From Halobacteriales archaeon QS_4_62_28 (GTDB lineage Archaea > Halobacteriota > Halobacteria > Halobacteriales > Haloarculaceae): a stretch of DNA of 64,000 nt. The position numbers were made by a program, and so were the translations under genes. This document shows, piece by piece, positions 9,951-18,309 of this stretch. The notes under the pieces were generated by a model. That model did not search any database. It was not told the origin of the DNA and saw nothing but the letters and a program-made list of their open reading frames with translations. Every line of letters begins with the position of its first letter. Position 1 is the first letter of the stretch. The DNA is taken from the NCBI GenBank assembly GCA_003021685.1, contig PXRO01000037.1, positions 105,586 through 169,585 of the forward strand, written 5' to 3'.

Positions 9951-10901
9951 GTGTCACTGCTGACGATCTTCGCGACGGCGATTCTCCCGGTCATCGGTGT
10001 CGCGGGTGCGGGATTCCTGCTCGGACGGTTCAAAGACGTTGATCCTGCGGCGCTCAACACGGTCACCGTCTTCGTCCTCGCGCCGGCACTCGTCGTGCAC
10101 AGCCTCGCGACCACGCCGTTTCCCGGCACGACGCTCGTGCGTCTCACCGCTGGGACCGTGGCGTTCTCCGCGGTGATGATCGCGGTCGCCGAGTCGCTCG
10201 GTCGCCTCCGCGGCCAGACCGAGCCGCTGCTCGGTGCGTTCGTCCTCGTGGCCGCGTTCCCGAACGTGGGCAACTTCGGCATCCCCCTCTCGGAGTTTGT
10301 CTTCGGCCAGACCGGTCGGAGTACAGCCATCCTCGTGACTGCACTCCAGGGTGTGCTCCTGTACACCGTCGGGGTTTACATCGCCGCCCGCGGTGACGAC
10401 GGTGCGCCCCTCGGCAGTATGAAGCGTGTGCTCTCTATCCCGCTGGTCTACGCGGTCGTCGGTACCCTGATCGCGCGCTGGCTCGGACTCGTCCCGCCGG
10501 CAGACTCGACGGCGATGCAGACCATCGAGACGGTCGGCATCGCGTCGATTCCGGTCATGCTCCTGGTTCTGGGCATCCAGCTTTCGAACGTCGATGTCGA
10601 CGAAACCGTCACGCGCGTGACCGTCGCCAGCGTGGCGAAACTCGTCGCCGCGCCGCTCGTCGGCCTCGCCATCGCGCTAGCCGTCGGCTTCCAGGATCCC
10701 GTCGTCGCGCGAACGTTCGTTCTGCTCACCGCCGCACCGGCCGCGATCACGCCGGTCATCCTCGTCGGTGCGTTCAGTTCGACGACCGGCGACACGTCAC
10801 CGGGCCAGTACGTCAGCACGTCGGTCCTGGTCACGACGCTTGGAAGCGTCGTCACGATCACGCTCCTGATCTCGCTGCTCCAGTCTGGACTGCTCGTGTG
10901 A
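9951..10901 (+). CDS. AEC family (auxin efflux carrier-like) transporter
   Basis: This 316-aa integral membrane protein has about ten hydrophobic segments in two five-helix halves. Family features are 'LPVIGVAGAGFLLGRF' at the N-terminus, the Asn/Gly/Pro-rich segment 'AAFPNVGNFGIPLSEFVFG' in the first half and 'LTAAPAAITPVILVGAF' in the second. AEC members export organic acids or auxin-like compounds; the substrate here is unknown. I chose the GTG at 9951 (VSLLTIFATAILPVIG) because the region upstream in frame is Arg/Ser-rich and unlike a membrane protein N-terminus. Confidence 0.85.
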   Translation: MSLLTIFATAILPVIGVAGAGFLLGRFKDVDPAALNTVTVFVLAPALVVHSLATTPFPGTTLVRLTAGTVAFSAVMIAVAESLGRLRGQTEPLLGAFVLVAAFPNVGNFGIPLSEFVFGQTGRSTAILVTALQGVLLYTVGVYIAARGDDGAPLGSMKRVLSIPLVYAVVGTLIARWLGLVPPADSTAMQTIETVGIASIPVMLLVLGIQLSNVDVDETVTRVTVASVAKLVAAPLVGLAIALAVGFQDPVVARTFVLLTAAPAAITPVILVGAFSSTTGDTSPGQYVSTSVLVTTLGSVVTITLLISLLQSGLLV

Positions 10902-10976
10902 CTATCCGAATCGCTCTGTGATACGCGCACAAAAGCCCGTCTTTCTCGTTCGAAATCCGCTCTGCGTGTCAGGTCT

Positions 10977-11081
10977 TCACCGGCCGTCGTCGCGGACGTA
11001 CTCGAGCGCGTCGAGATACTCCTCCGTATCGATGCGGTCTCGACGCTCTTCGAGCCGTTCGCGGAGCTTCGTGGGGGTCAT
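10977..11081 (-). CDS. 34-aa charged small protein (hypothetical)
   Basis: A short ATG frame encodes 34 residues beginning 'MTPTKLRERLEERRDRID' and ending 'EYVRDDGR'. It is amphipathic, helix-prone and codon-biased like a real haloarchaeal gene. A TATA-like 'TTAAATAG' lies about 30 bp upstream (minus strand), fitting a near-leaderless transcript. That TATA box and the start region are both framed by short inverted repeats (see the regulatory entry). The gene sits between the AEC transporter (convergent) and scpA (same strand). I do not recognise a family; it could be an antitoxin-like or regulatory micro-protein, but nothing proves that. Confidence 0.45.
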   Translation of the reverse strand: MTPTKLRERLEERRDRIDTEEYLDALEYVRDDGR

Positions 11082-11121
11082 GTGTGTTAAATGATGACAC
11101 ACCACAACTATTTAACAGTTG
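11082..11121 (-). promoter_or_regulatory. Palindromic promoter region of the 34-aa ORF
   Basis: Reading the minus strand, a TATA-like 'GTTAAATAG' lies inside the inverted repeat arms CAACT/AGTTG (about 11104-11121). A second inverted repeat, GTGTGT/ACACAC, occupies the 20 bp just before the ATG (11082-11102). Paired palindromes over the TATA box and the expected transcription start are the usual geometry for archaeal autorepression. No regulator is identified. Confidence 0.4.
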
Positions 11122-11173
11122 TTGCCACTCGCTGACAGTTGCGATATCGTCGTCCTACGCCGTCTCTCGGGTC

Positions 11174-12313
11174 TCAATCAGCCAGCGCCTCTTCGGACCC
11201 CGTCCCGGTACTCGGATCCTGTATCCAGAGGTCGCCAAAGAGGTCATCCTGCTGGAGGCGCACCCGGCCCCGGTGTGAGAGAAAGAGCAGACCCAGGAAC
11301 GTCTCGACGCGAGAGCCGCCAGTCCCCTGAACCTCGCGGAACAGGACCTCCTCCCGACCGGCGTCGTACTGCTCGCGCACCGCCGCGTACACGTCGTCGA
11401 TGATTTCGTCGACGTTCTCGCCGTGCGTGTTTGCCGTCACCTCGTCGGCGGTCGGCTCGTCGTCCATCCGCATGTCACCGGCCGACCGGTAATCCAGTTC
11501 CTGGGTCCCGCGCTGGAACCCGCTGGGCGAGTCACTCGTGTCGTAACTCCGGGACTCCTTCCACCACGAGTCCCGCTCTGCCTCGCGCAAATCACGCACG
11601 AGTTCGTCCAGCGTCTGGGGCATCCCACGCGCACGCCGACGCTCTAGTCGCCGATCCATCTCCTGTTCCAGCGACGCGAACGGGTCCGGTTCCTCGATTG
11701 GGTCCTCGCCCGACATCGCCTGCTCCCAGGGTTCCGCCGGCGCTTTAGCCTCCTCGCCGTCGTTCAACATCGCGTCGCTCTTCATCCGGATCAACACCGA
11801 GGCGTAGAACAGCGCCCGCCCCGACGTGCGCAGGTCTGACTCGTCGATCACTGAAAGGAACGTATCGGTTACGTGGACCACGTCGATATCCCAGGGATCG
11901 ATCTCGCCCGCGTCTGCCAACTGGACCAGCACTTCGACCGGTTCGACTTCCTCGTCCTCGTCGTCGCTTTCCTCGATGCTCTCCGCTCTCTGTCCGTTCT
12001 CGCGGTCGCCGTTCTGTCGGTTCTCGGCCTCGCCGCCGAACAACGACTTGCCTTGCTCACGGGTCGCACTTGTCGAGGACCCTCCCTTCGGTCGGCCCCT
12101 CGCTCTCCCCGCTCGCATTTCCGAGGGCCGCTCCTCACGGTGTTCGTCGCGCCCCTCGCTGCTCGCGGTTCCGCCGTCACCGCTCACTTCTCTCGAGTCC
12201 CCGTCGTCCCACAGGTCCTCAGGCGACTCGCCCTGCTCACGGGTCGCTTCGCTCTCCGTTCGCATTCCTGAGGGCCGCTCCTCACGGTGTTCGTCGCGCC
12301 CCTCGCTAGTCAT
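11174..12313 (-). CDS. scpA: Segregation and condensation protein A (ScpA, kleisin)
   Basis: This 379-aa kleisin bridges the SMC heads. The conserved N-terminal kleisin region starts near residue 122 ('PVEVLVQLADAGEIDPWDID', 'ALFYASVLIRMKSDAML'). The C-terminal winged helix is in 'REVQGTGGSRVETFLGLLFL'. The gene overlaps the end of smc by 8 bp, so the two are translationally coupled. Residues 1-120 are an odd, low-complexity extension with an internal duplication: 'SEGRDEHREERPS' occurs at about 3-15 and 52-64, encoded by a perfect 38-bp direct repeat. The start was chosen as the ATG giving MTSEGR; a GTG or ATG slightly upstream lies inside smc. Confidence 0.9.
   Translation of the reverse strand: MTSEGRDEHREERPSGMRTESEATREQGESPEDLWDDGDSREVSGDGGTASSEGRDEHREERPSEMRAGRARGRPKGGSSTSATREQGKSLFGGEAENRQNGDRENGQRAESIEESDDEDEEVEPVEVLVQLADAGEIDPWDIDVVHVTDTFLSVIDESDLRTSGRALFYASVLIRMKSDAMLNDGEEAKAPAEPWEQAMSGEDPIEEPDPFASLEQEMDRRLERRRARGMPQTLDELVRDLREAERDSWWKESRSYDTSDSPSGFQRGTQELDYRSAGDMRMDDEPTADEVTANTHGENVDEIIDDVYAAVREQYDAGREEVLFREVQGTGGSRVETFLGLLFLSHRGRVRLQQDDLFGDLWIQDPSTGTGSEEALAD
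12123..12307. repeat. 38-bp perfect direct repeat inside the scpA 5' region
   Basis: Positions 12123-12160 and 12270-12307 are identical over 38 bp, offset by 147 bp (49 codons), so the duplication is in frame in scpA. A second shared piece, 'TGCTCACGGGTCGC', is at 12054-12067 and 12234-12247. The downstream copy ends inside the smc stop codon. Confidence 0.85.
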
Positions 12314-15300
12314 CAGCAACGACCTCCCCACTATCCCCAGAGAGACTGATTCCGGTCACCGCACTCACGTTGTCGTCCTGCATGGTCACGCCGATGGCGC
12401 GCTCCGACCGGTCGAGCAGTGCCGAGCGATGGGAGACGACGACGAACTGCGCTTCGCCGGCGAGTTCGTCGACCATCTCGCCGACCAGTTCGGCGTTGGC
12501 GGCGTCGAGGAAAGCGTCGACCTCGTCCAGCGCGTAGAACGGTGCGGGGTTGTGGCGCTGGATCGCGAAGATGAAGGCGAGCGCTGTCAGTGATTTCTCG
12601 CCGCCAGACATCGCGTTGAGTCGCTGGATCGGCTTGTCTCCCGGCTGGGCCTTCATCGTCAGGCCGCCGTCGAAGGGATCGTCCTCGTTTTCGAGGTGGA
12701 GGTGGCCCGTCCCGTTCGAGAGACGCTCGAAGATGTCTTCGAACTGTTCGTTGATGGCCCTAAAGGAGTCCATGAACGTCGATTTCTTGCGTTGCTCGTA
12801 CTCGTCGATCCGGTCACGGATCCCGTCGGCCTCCTCGACTAGCGTCTCTTTCTGGTCTTCCAGTTCGTCGAGGTCCTCGGCGACGCTGTCGTACTCCTCG
12901 ATTGCACGCATGTTGACCGGTTCGAGCGCCTCCATCTCGGATTCGAGGCGTCCGATCTGGCTCTCGACGACGTGGTGGTCGGGAATCTCCTCGGCGTCGT
13001 ACTCGCCGACCTGGGACTGGAGTTCGTCGATTTCCCAGTCCAGTCGCTCTTGCTCCTCGCGGGCGTCGTCGAGGTCACGCTCGACCTCGCTGACGAGTGA
13101 TTGCTGTTCGTCGCGTTCCTCTTTTGCGTCCTGCAACTCCTCGCGGAGGGCCTCGCGCTCGGCCTTGAGGTCGGCGAGTTCGTCCTCCAGTTCGGCCACT
13201 TCCGCTTCTTTCTTGGCTTTCTGCTCGCGCTTTGCCTCGATCTGTTCTTCGAGGTCGGCAATGCGCTCTTGGGCCTCTGCCTTGCGGTTCTGTGCCGCTT
13301 CGATGTCGTCGTGGAGTTCGTCGATAGCGTCCTCCGCGTACTGCTTTTCGAGTTGCAGCTCGTTGAGATTCGCATCGAGGTCACCCTGTCGGCTCTCCAG
13401 GTCTCCGATCTCTCCCTTGATTCGGTCGGCCTCGTCGGTCAGGTCCGGCAGCGCAGAGTCGGCTACCTCGGCTTCCAGATCCTCGATGTCTGCCTCGATA
13501 GACTCGATGGTGTCGGTCTTCTCGGCAATCTCTGCTTCGAGTTCGTCCATTTCGTCGGACACGTCCTCGCGTTCCGCTTCGATCTCTTCGAGTTCCGCTT
13601 CGAGGCGTTCGACCCGGCTCTCGGCGTCGTCGATGGCCTCGCGCTCCCGTTCGATTTCGGTCTCGATTTCCCGAACCTGGTCGCTGGCGTCGGCCTGGCG
13701 GTCCCGCGCGTCGTCGAGGCGACCCTCCACGTCGCGCAGTTCCTCGCGCAGTTCCTGGCGTTCGTCTTCGAGGTCGTTGATCGTCGCCGCGACCCGTTCG
13801 AGTTGGCCCTGCCCGCCCGAGAAGGAGTAGCGCGTCCCCGACGAGGAACCGCCGGTCATCGCACCCGACTGCTCGACGAGGTCGCCGTCTAAGCTCACCA
13901 TACGGTAGTCACCCATGAACTCGCGAGCGGTCTGCATATCCGCAACGACGACGGTATCGCCCAGCACGTACGAGAAGACGCCCGCGTACTCGGGATCGAA
14001 GTCCACGAGGTTGTACGCGAAGTCGATAACGCCGCCGTGTTGGGGCAGATTCCCGAGCGAGCGCTGGTGCATCTCCGTGATCGGCAGGAAGGTCGCGCGA
14101 CCGGCGTTGCGGGATTTGAGGTACTCGATCCCGCGCTGGCCAACGGTGTCGTCCTCGACGACGACGTGGGCGAGTCGACCGCCTGCCGCCGTCTCACAGG
14201 CCGTCGTGTAGTCGGGATCGACCCCGCCCAGCTGGCCGACGGTGCCGTGAACACCGTCGATGCCGGCGTCGAGAATCGTCGTCACCGCGCGGCCATACGA
14301 GGAATCACCGTTTTGTCCGGCCCTGGCTTCGAGGTTGGCGTACTCCTGCTGAAGACCGCTGATCTCGTCTTCGAGGTCGTCGACCTCGCTCTGGAGGGCG
14401 CGCTTCTCCGTCTTGAGGTCCTCGACGACCTCGGTGATCGTCGCCTTGTTCTTCCTGGCTTTCTCCAGTTCCGTCTCCAGGTCCTCGATGGCATCCTCTC
14501 GCTCCGGAATCTCGGCTCGTGTGTCCTCGATTGCGTCGCGTTTTTCGCGTTGCTGATTAGACCGGCGACGGGCCTCGTCGAGCAGGCGGTCCTGCTCGTG
14601 CTGACGGTCGTTCTTCTCGGATTTGACAGTCTCCAGCCGGTCGCGCCTGGCTTCGAGTTCGTTCTTGACTTCCTCGAACTCCTCGCCGACCTCGTCGATC
14701 CTGGCCTGCACGTCGGCCAGTTCGGCTTCTTTCTCACTGATCTCGGCCTTGATATTCGACTTCTCGACTTTCGTCTCGCGGATCTCGCCTTCGAGTTCGT
14801 CGATACTTTCCTGTTTGCGGTCGATCTGGACGAACGCCTGCCGGCGCTCGTTCTCGGCGTCTTCGACCTTCTCCTCGGCCGTCGCGACCGTGTCTTCCAG
14901 TCGGGAGATGTCGCCTTTGATCTCCTCGATGTCGCGCTTGATCGCCAGTTGCTCGTCCTCGCCCTTGCGCTCGATTTCCGTGTTGAGTTCCTGCAGGTCG
15001 TCTTCGAGGCGGACGACCGTGCCCTGACGCTCGTCGAGTTCCGTCTGGCGGTCTGCGAATTCGTCTTCCAACTCGTCGATGTCAGCCTGCACTTCCTCGC
15101 GTTCCTCGCGCTTGTCTTCGAGTTCGGCGGCTTTGCGGTAGCCCTCGTACTCCTCTTTTTGCTCGCGCAGGTCCTGGTACTCCAGGGCCGTCTCTCGCTC
15201 GTCTTCCAGTTGTTCGAGACGGGACCGCTTCTCCTCGATGCGCAACTCCGCCTCGTCGATGCGCTTCTGGACGACTTCCAGTTCCTCGAAGGCGTCTTCC

Positions 15301-15884
15301 TTCTTCGCGTCGAACTGGGCCACGCCGGCGATTTCGTCGATGATCTCGCGGCGGGCGCGGGGGGTCATGTTGATGATCTCGGTCACGTCGCCCTGCATGA
15401 CGACGTTGTACCCCTCCGGCGTCACCCCGGCCTGTGCCAGCAGGTCCTGGATGTCGCCGAGGTTGACCGAGCGGCCGTTGATATAGTAGTATGAGTAGTA
15501 GTTGTCCTCGGTCTCTTTGACGCGGCGGCGGATCGATATCTCGTCGACATCGCCCACGTCCTCGGTCCCGGCGGCGTTGACGACCTGTGATCGCTCCAGC
15601 GTGCGGTCCTCGTTGGCGAGGATCACCTCGACGCTGGCCTCGCGTTCGCCACCGCCGTCTGTCTCCTCGTCGGCGTGGCCTGGGTTGTAGATGAGGTCGG
15701 TGAGTTTCTCGGCGCGGATGCCGGAGGTCCGGGCAAGTCCGAGCGCGAACAGTACGGAGTCGATGATGTTCGACTTTCCCGACCCGTTCGGACCCGTAAC
15801 GACGGTAAAGTCTTCGTAAAACGGGATCCGAGTCTTCCGGCCGAAACTCTTGAAATTGTCAAGGACGAGCTCTTTGATGTGCAT
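12306..15884 (-). CDS. smc: Chromosome segregation protein SMC
   Basis: This 1192-aa ATPase is the core of the condensin that compacts and separates chromosomes. The N-terminal head has Walker A '[19 protein letters not shown]' (about 29-47). Two long acidic coiled coils flank a hinge (about residues 515-690, 'IDGVHGTVGQLGGVDPDY' to 'AMTGGSSSGTRY'). The C-terminal head carries the signature 'LNAMSGGEKSLTALAFIFA' and Walker B 'FYALDEVDAFLDAANA'. The length is normal. It lies in an operon with an upstream small coiled-coil gene (21-bp gap) and downstream scpA (overlap), giving the whole SMC-kleisin pair. No scpB is visible next to it. Confidence 0.97.
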   Translation of the reverse strand: MHIKELVLDNFKSFGRKTRIPFYEDFTVVTGPNGSGKSNIIDSVLFALGLARTSGIRAEKLTDLIYNPGHADEETDGGGEREASVEVILANEDRTLERSQVVNAAGTEDVGDVDEISIRRRVKETEDNYYSYYYINGRSVNLGDIQDLLAQAGVTPEGYNVVMQGDVTEIINMTPRARREIIDEIAGVAQFDAKKEDAFEELEVVQKRIDEAELRIEEKRSRLEQLEDERETALEYQDLREQKEEYEGYRKAAELEDKREEREEVQADIDELEDEFADRQTELDERQGTVVRLEDDLQELNTEIERKGEDEQLAIKRDIEEIKGDISRLEDTVATAEEKVEDAENERRQAFVQIDRKQESIDELEGEIRETKVEKSNIKAEISEKEAELADVQARIDEVGEEFEEVKNELEARRDRLETVKSEKNDRQHEQDRLLDEARRRSNQQREKRDAIEDTRAEIPEREDAIEDLETELEKARKNKATITEVVEDLKTEKRALQSEVDDLEDEISGLQQEYANLEARAGQNGDSSYGRAVTTILDAGIDGVHGTVGQLGGVDPDYTTACETAAGGRLAHVVVEDDTVGQRGIEYLKSRNAGRATFLPITEMHQRSLGNLPQHGGVIDFAYNLVDFDPEYAGVFSYVLGDTVVVADMQTAREFMGDYRMVSLDGDLVEQSGAMTGGSSSGTRYSFSGGQGQLERVAATINDLEDERQELREELRDVEGRLDDARDRQADASDQVREIETEIEREREAIDDAESRVERLEAELEEIEAEREDVSDEMDELEAEIAEKTDTIESIEADIEDLEAEVADSALPDLTDEADRIKGEIGDLESRQGDLDANLNELQLEKQYAEDAIDELHDDIEAAQNRKAEAQERIADLEEQIEAKREQKAKKEAEVAELEDELADLKAEREALREELQDAKEERDEQQSLVSEVERDLDDAREEQERLDWEIDELQSQVGEYDAEEIPDHHVVESQIGRLESEMEALEPVNMRAIEEYDSVAEDLDELEDQKETLVEEADGIRDRIDEYEQRKKSTFMDSFRAINEQFEDIFERLSNGTGHLHLENEDDPFDGGLTMKAQPGDKPIQRLNAMSGGEKSLTALAFIFAIQRHNPAPFYALDEVDAFLDAANAELVGEMVDELAGEAQFVVVSHRSALLDRSERAIGVTMQDDNVSAVTGISLSGDSGEVVADD

Positions 15885-15905
15885 TGGGTCGCTCGTGGCG
15901 AAGCC

Positions 15906-16193
15906 CTAGGCGACGATGATGTCGGACTCGGCTTCGCTTTCCTCCTGATTGTCGTTGTCGTCCGCTTGCTTAGTACTGTCGGCTGCTTCCGCGTCACTCG
16001 TTAGTTGAGTGTCAGCTTTTTCTTGGGGCTGGGGCTGGGATTCGTCAGCGGCGAATCCGTTGTCCTCGTCGACGGTGTTTTCGAGTTCGCGCAGTCGAAC
16101 TTTGCACTCGACGAGTTCGTCGGTCAGTCCCTCGACAGAGGCTTCCAGTTCGTTGACGCGCGCTTCGAGTTCCTCGACACGATTGCCACACAT
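15906..16193 (-). CDS. Small coiled-coil protein upstream of smc (DUF7518-like)
   Basis: This 95-aa protein starts 'MCGNRVEELEARVNELEASV', a heptad-repeat coiled coil over residues 5-45, followed by a disordered acidic Gln/Asp/Glu tail. A conserved small coiled-coil protein next to smc is a haloarchaeal feature I associate with DUF7518; the name is from memory. It is 21 bp upstream of smc on the same strand, so probably the first gene of the smc-scpA operon. The frame continues 63 bp upstream, but the ATG at 16193 begins the coiled coil. Confidence 0.7.
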   Translation of the reverse strand: MCGNRVEELEARVNELEASVEGLTDELVECKVRLRELENTVDEDNGFAADESQPQPQEKADTQLTSDAEAADSTKQADDNDNQEESEAESDIIVA

Positions 16194-16446
16194 ACCCGAA
16201 ATCCATCCGTTCTGTCTACTTATACCTACGTCAGACATTGACACTATTCGTGACAAGTCTGGTGATTATGTACCGTCCGCAATCGAGACACAGCGCGTCG
16301 CCATCGACGATGCCCCGCTCTCCCGGTGTCCGATTGTGATCCGTAGCCACGTAGCTACCCGTGATCAAAAGCAAAAGCGTTTGGGGAAAATCGGACGTGT
16401 CGAGAAGGTCGTTAGCCTTTAGCCGCCCGGCACCGAATCGCGGGTA

Positions 16447-17958
16447 ATGACTGCGCAAGCTGCCGAATCGCGCGAGCTCGCGACTGTCATCGGGCTCGAG
16501 GTGCACGTTCAACTCGAGACCGAGACGAAGATCTTCTGTGGCTGTTCGACCGAGCAGGCCGACGAACCGAACACTAACACCTGTCCGGTGTGTCTCGGCC
16601 TGCCGGGGTCCCTTCCGGTGCTCAACGAGGCCGCCGTCGAGGCCGCCGTCAAGATCGGGAAGGCAATCGACGCCGACATTCCCGAGGAGACGACGTTCCA
16701 CCGGAAGAACTACTACTACCCCGACCTGCCCAAGAACTTCCAGATCACGCAGTACGACTCGCCGATCTGCCAGGACGGCGAACTGGAGTTCTCCCACGAG
16801 AGCGACCGCCGACGCGTTGGCATCCGTCGAGCCCACCTCGAAGAGGACCCGGGATCGATCAAGCACGTCCGGGAGGGGACCGGCCCGCTGGAGTCGCGCA
16901 CTTGTTCAATCGACCGCGCGGACTACACGCTGGTCGACTACAACCGCGCCGGCACGCCGCTGATGGAAATCGTCACACGGCCGGATTTCCGGGACCCCGG
17001 CGAGGTCCGGGCGTTCCTGGAAAAACTCGAAGAGGTCCTGGAGTATCTGGGCGTGTTCGACCCGACGCGGGACGGCAGTCTGCGGATCGACGCCAACCTC
17101 TCGCTGGTCGACGCCGCTGCTGTGAACGACGACGGCAGTATCGACGAGGCCGTCCTCGAAGACGCCAACCGCACCGAGGTCAAGAACATCTCCAGTCACA
17201 GGGGCGCAGAGAAGGCACTGGCCTTCGAGGCCTCCCGTCAGAAGAAACTCGTTCAGTCCGGCCGAGAGGTCGCTCAGGAGACGCGTCATTTCAACGAGAC
17301 CCACGGCAACACGGTCGGGATGCGCTCGAAAGAAGCGGAGAAGGACTACCGCTACTTCCGTGAGGCCGACCTGCCGCCGCTCCGGGTCAGCCACTGGAAA
17401 GCGGAGATTCCGATCCCGGAACTGCCCGACGCCCGCCGCGACCGCTTCGTCGCAGAGTACGGCCTCAGCGAGGAGGCCGCGTCGAAACTCACCTCCACGA
17501 AACAGGTCGCGGACTTCTTCGAGGCCGTCGCCGAACGGTTCGACGCCGACCTGGCAGCGACCTGGGTCGCCGACGAACTGCTGGGCGAACTCAACTACCG
17601 TGACATGGCGATCACGGACATCGACGACCGCTTCGACGAGGTCGAGCGACTCGTCGAACTCGTCGCCGAGGACGAGATTACCACGAAAAACGCCCGCGAA
17701 ATCGTCCTTCGGACGATGCTCGACGAGGGTGACCATCCCGACGATATCGCCGAAGCAGCGGATCTGGGCAAGACCAGCGGCGACGAGGTCCAGCAGGCCG
17801 TCGAGGCCGCCATCGACGAGAACCCCGACGCCGTCGAGGACTACCACGATGGCGACGACGGCGCGATCAACTTTCTCGTCGGCCAAGTGATGCAGAAAAC
17901 TGGTGGAAGTGCCGATCCGGACGACGTGAACCAGTCGTTGCGGGAGGCACTGAAGTAA
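16447..17958 (+). CDS. gatB: Asp-tRNA(Asn)/Glu-tRNA(Gln) amidotransferase subunit B
   Basis: This 503-aa subunit binds mischarged tRNA in the transamidation pathway. The N-terminal catalytic core carries 'GLEVHVQLETETKIFCGCS' and 'NTCPVCLGLPGSLPVLN', with 'DYNRAGTPLMEIVT' and 'RIDANLSL' further on. The C-terminal YqeY-like helical domain ends 'TGGSADPDDVNQSLREALK'. A TATA-like CTTTAG about 28 bp before the ATG fits a leaderless transcript. The last 11 codons are repeated 219 bp downstream (see repeat entry). gatA and gatC are not in the window. Confidence 0.95.
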   Translation: MTAQAAESRELATVIGLEVHVQLETETKIFCGCSTEQADEPNTNTCPVCLGLPGSLPVLNEAAVEAAVKIGKAIDADIPEETTFHRKNYYYPDLPKNFQITQYDSPICQDGELEFSHESDRRRVGIRRAHLEEDPGSIKHVREGTGPLESRTCSIDRADYTLVDYNRAGTPLMEIVTRPDFRDPGEVRAFLEKLEEVLEYLGVFDPTRDGSLRIDANLSLVDAAAVNDDGSIDEAVLEDANRTEVKNISSHRGAEKALAFEASRQKKLVQSGREVAQETRHFNETHGNTVGMRSKEAEKDYRYFREADLPPLRVSHWKAEIPIPELPDARRDRFVAEYGLSEEAASKLTSTKQVADFFEAVAERFDADLAATWVADELLGELNYRDMAITDIDDRFDEVERLVELVAEDEITTKNAREIVLRTMLDEGDHPDDIAEAADLGKTSGDEVQQAVEAAIDENPDAVEDYHDGDDGAINFLVGQVMQKTGGSADPDDVNQSLREALK

Positions 17959-18178
17959 TGACCAGCGACTGGTCGCATCCGCGCCGTAGGCGCGGTTCGC
18001 CGGACGCGAAGCGTCCGGACCTTTTTCGCCCACGTTTTTGCGCGAGTCGAGCGGGACCAGAGGTCCCGCTGACCGTGCGAACGGGCGCTTCGCGCCCGTG
18101 AGCAGACGGTGCGCCACGCGCACCCGAAGCGGAAAAAGGTGGCTGTGAACCAGTCGTTGCGGGAGGCACTGGAGTGAT
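17926..18178. repeat. Direct duplication of the gatB 3' end flanking a hairpin array
   Basis: The last 33 bases of gatB (from 17926, GTGAACCAGTCGTTGCGGGA...) recur at 18145-18177 with two base changes and a different stop codon (TAA becomes TGA). The offset is 219 bp, a multiple of three. Between them lies the hairpin array listed separately. The interval 17959-18309 between gatB and thyA contains no gene that I can support. Confidence 0.8.
17961..18139. repeat. Array of six perfect short hairpins
   Basis: Six perfect stem-loops occur in 165 bp: 17961-17973 (5-bp stem), 17979-17995 (7 bp), 18000-18018 (8 bp), 18050-18070 (9 bp), 18081-18099 (8 bp) and 18108-18124 (7 bp). All have 3-nt loops (CGA, GTA, GAA, AGA, TTC, CAC). 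The inner ones are also enclosed by a longer arm pair, CCTTTTTCGC (18020-18029) with GCGGAAAAAGG (18129-18139). Each stem has a different sequence, so it is not a tandem repeat. Possible roles are a transcription terminator cluster for gatB or a palindromic transposable remnant. Confidence 0.75.
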
Positions 18179-18309
18179 AGGCAGAGACGACCGAACTGCT
18201 CTGCCGTGACAACGTGTGACACAGCTGACAGCCGGACGACTGTGTCAGGACAACGATTAAGACGATCCGCGCACGCTTCACAGTGACAGCAATCACTATC
18301 AGACAACAG

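Noticed and set aside
14037-15494. Long open frame antisense to smc (485 codons)
   Set aside because: It mirrors the codon bias of smc, is hydrophobic/acidic by complementarity, and has no family motif.
17961-18139. CRISPR array
   Set aside because: The palindromes differ in sequence from one another and have no constant repeat or spacer length; no cas genes are present.
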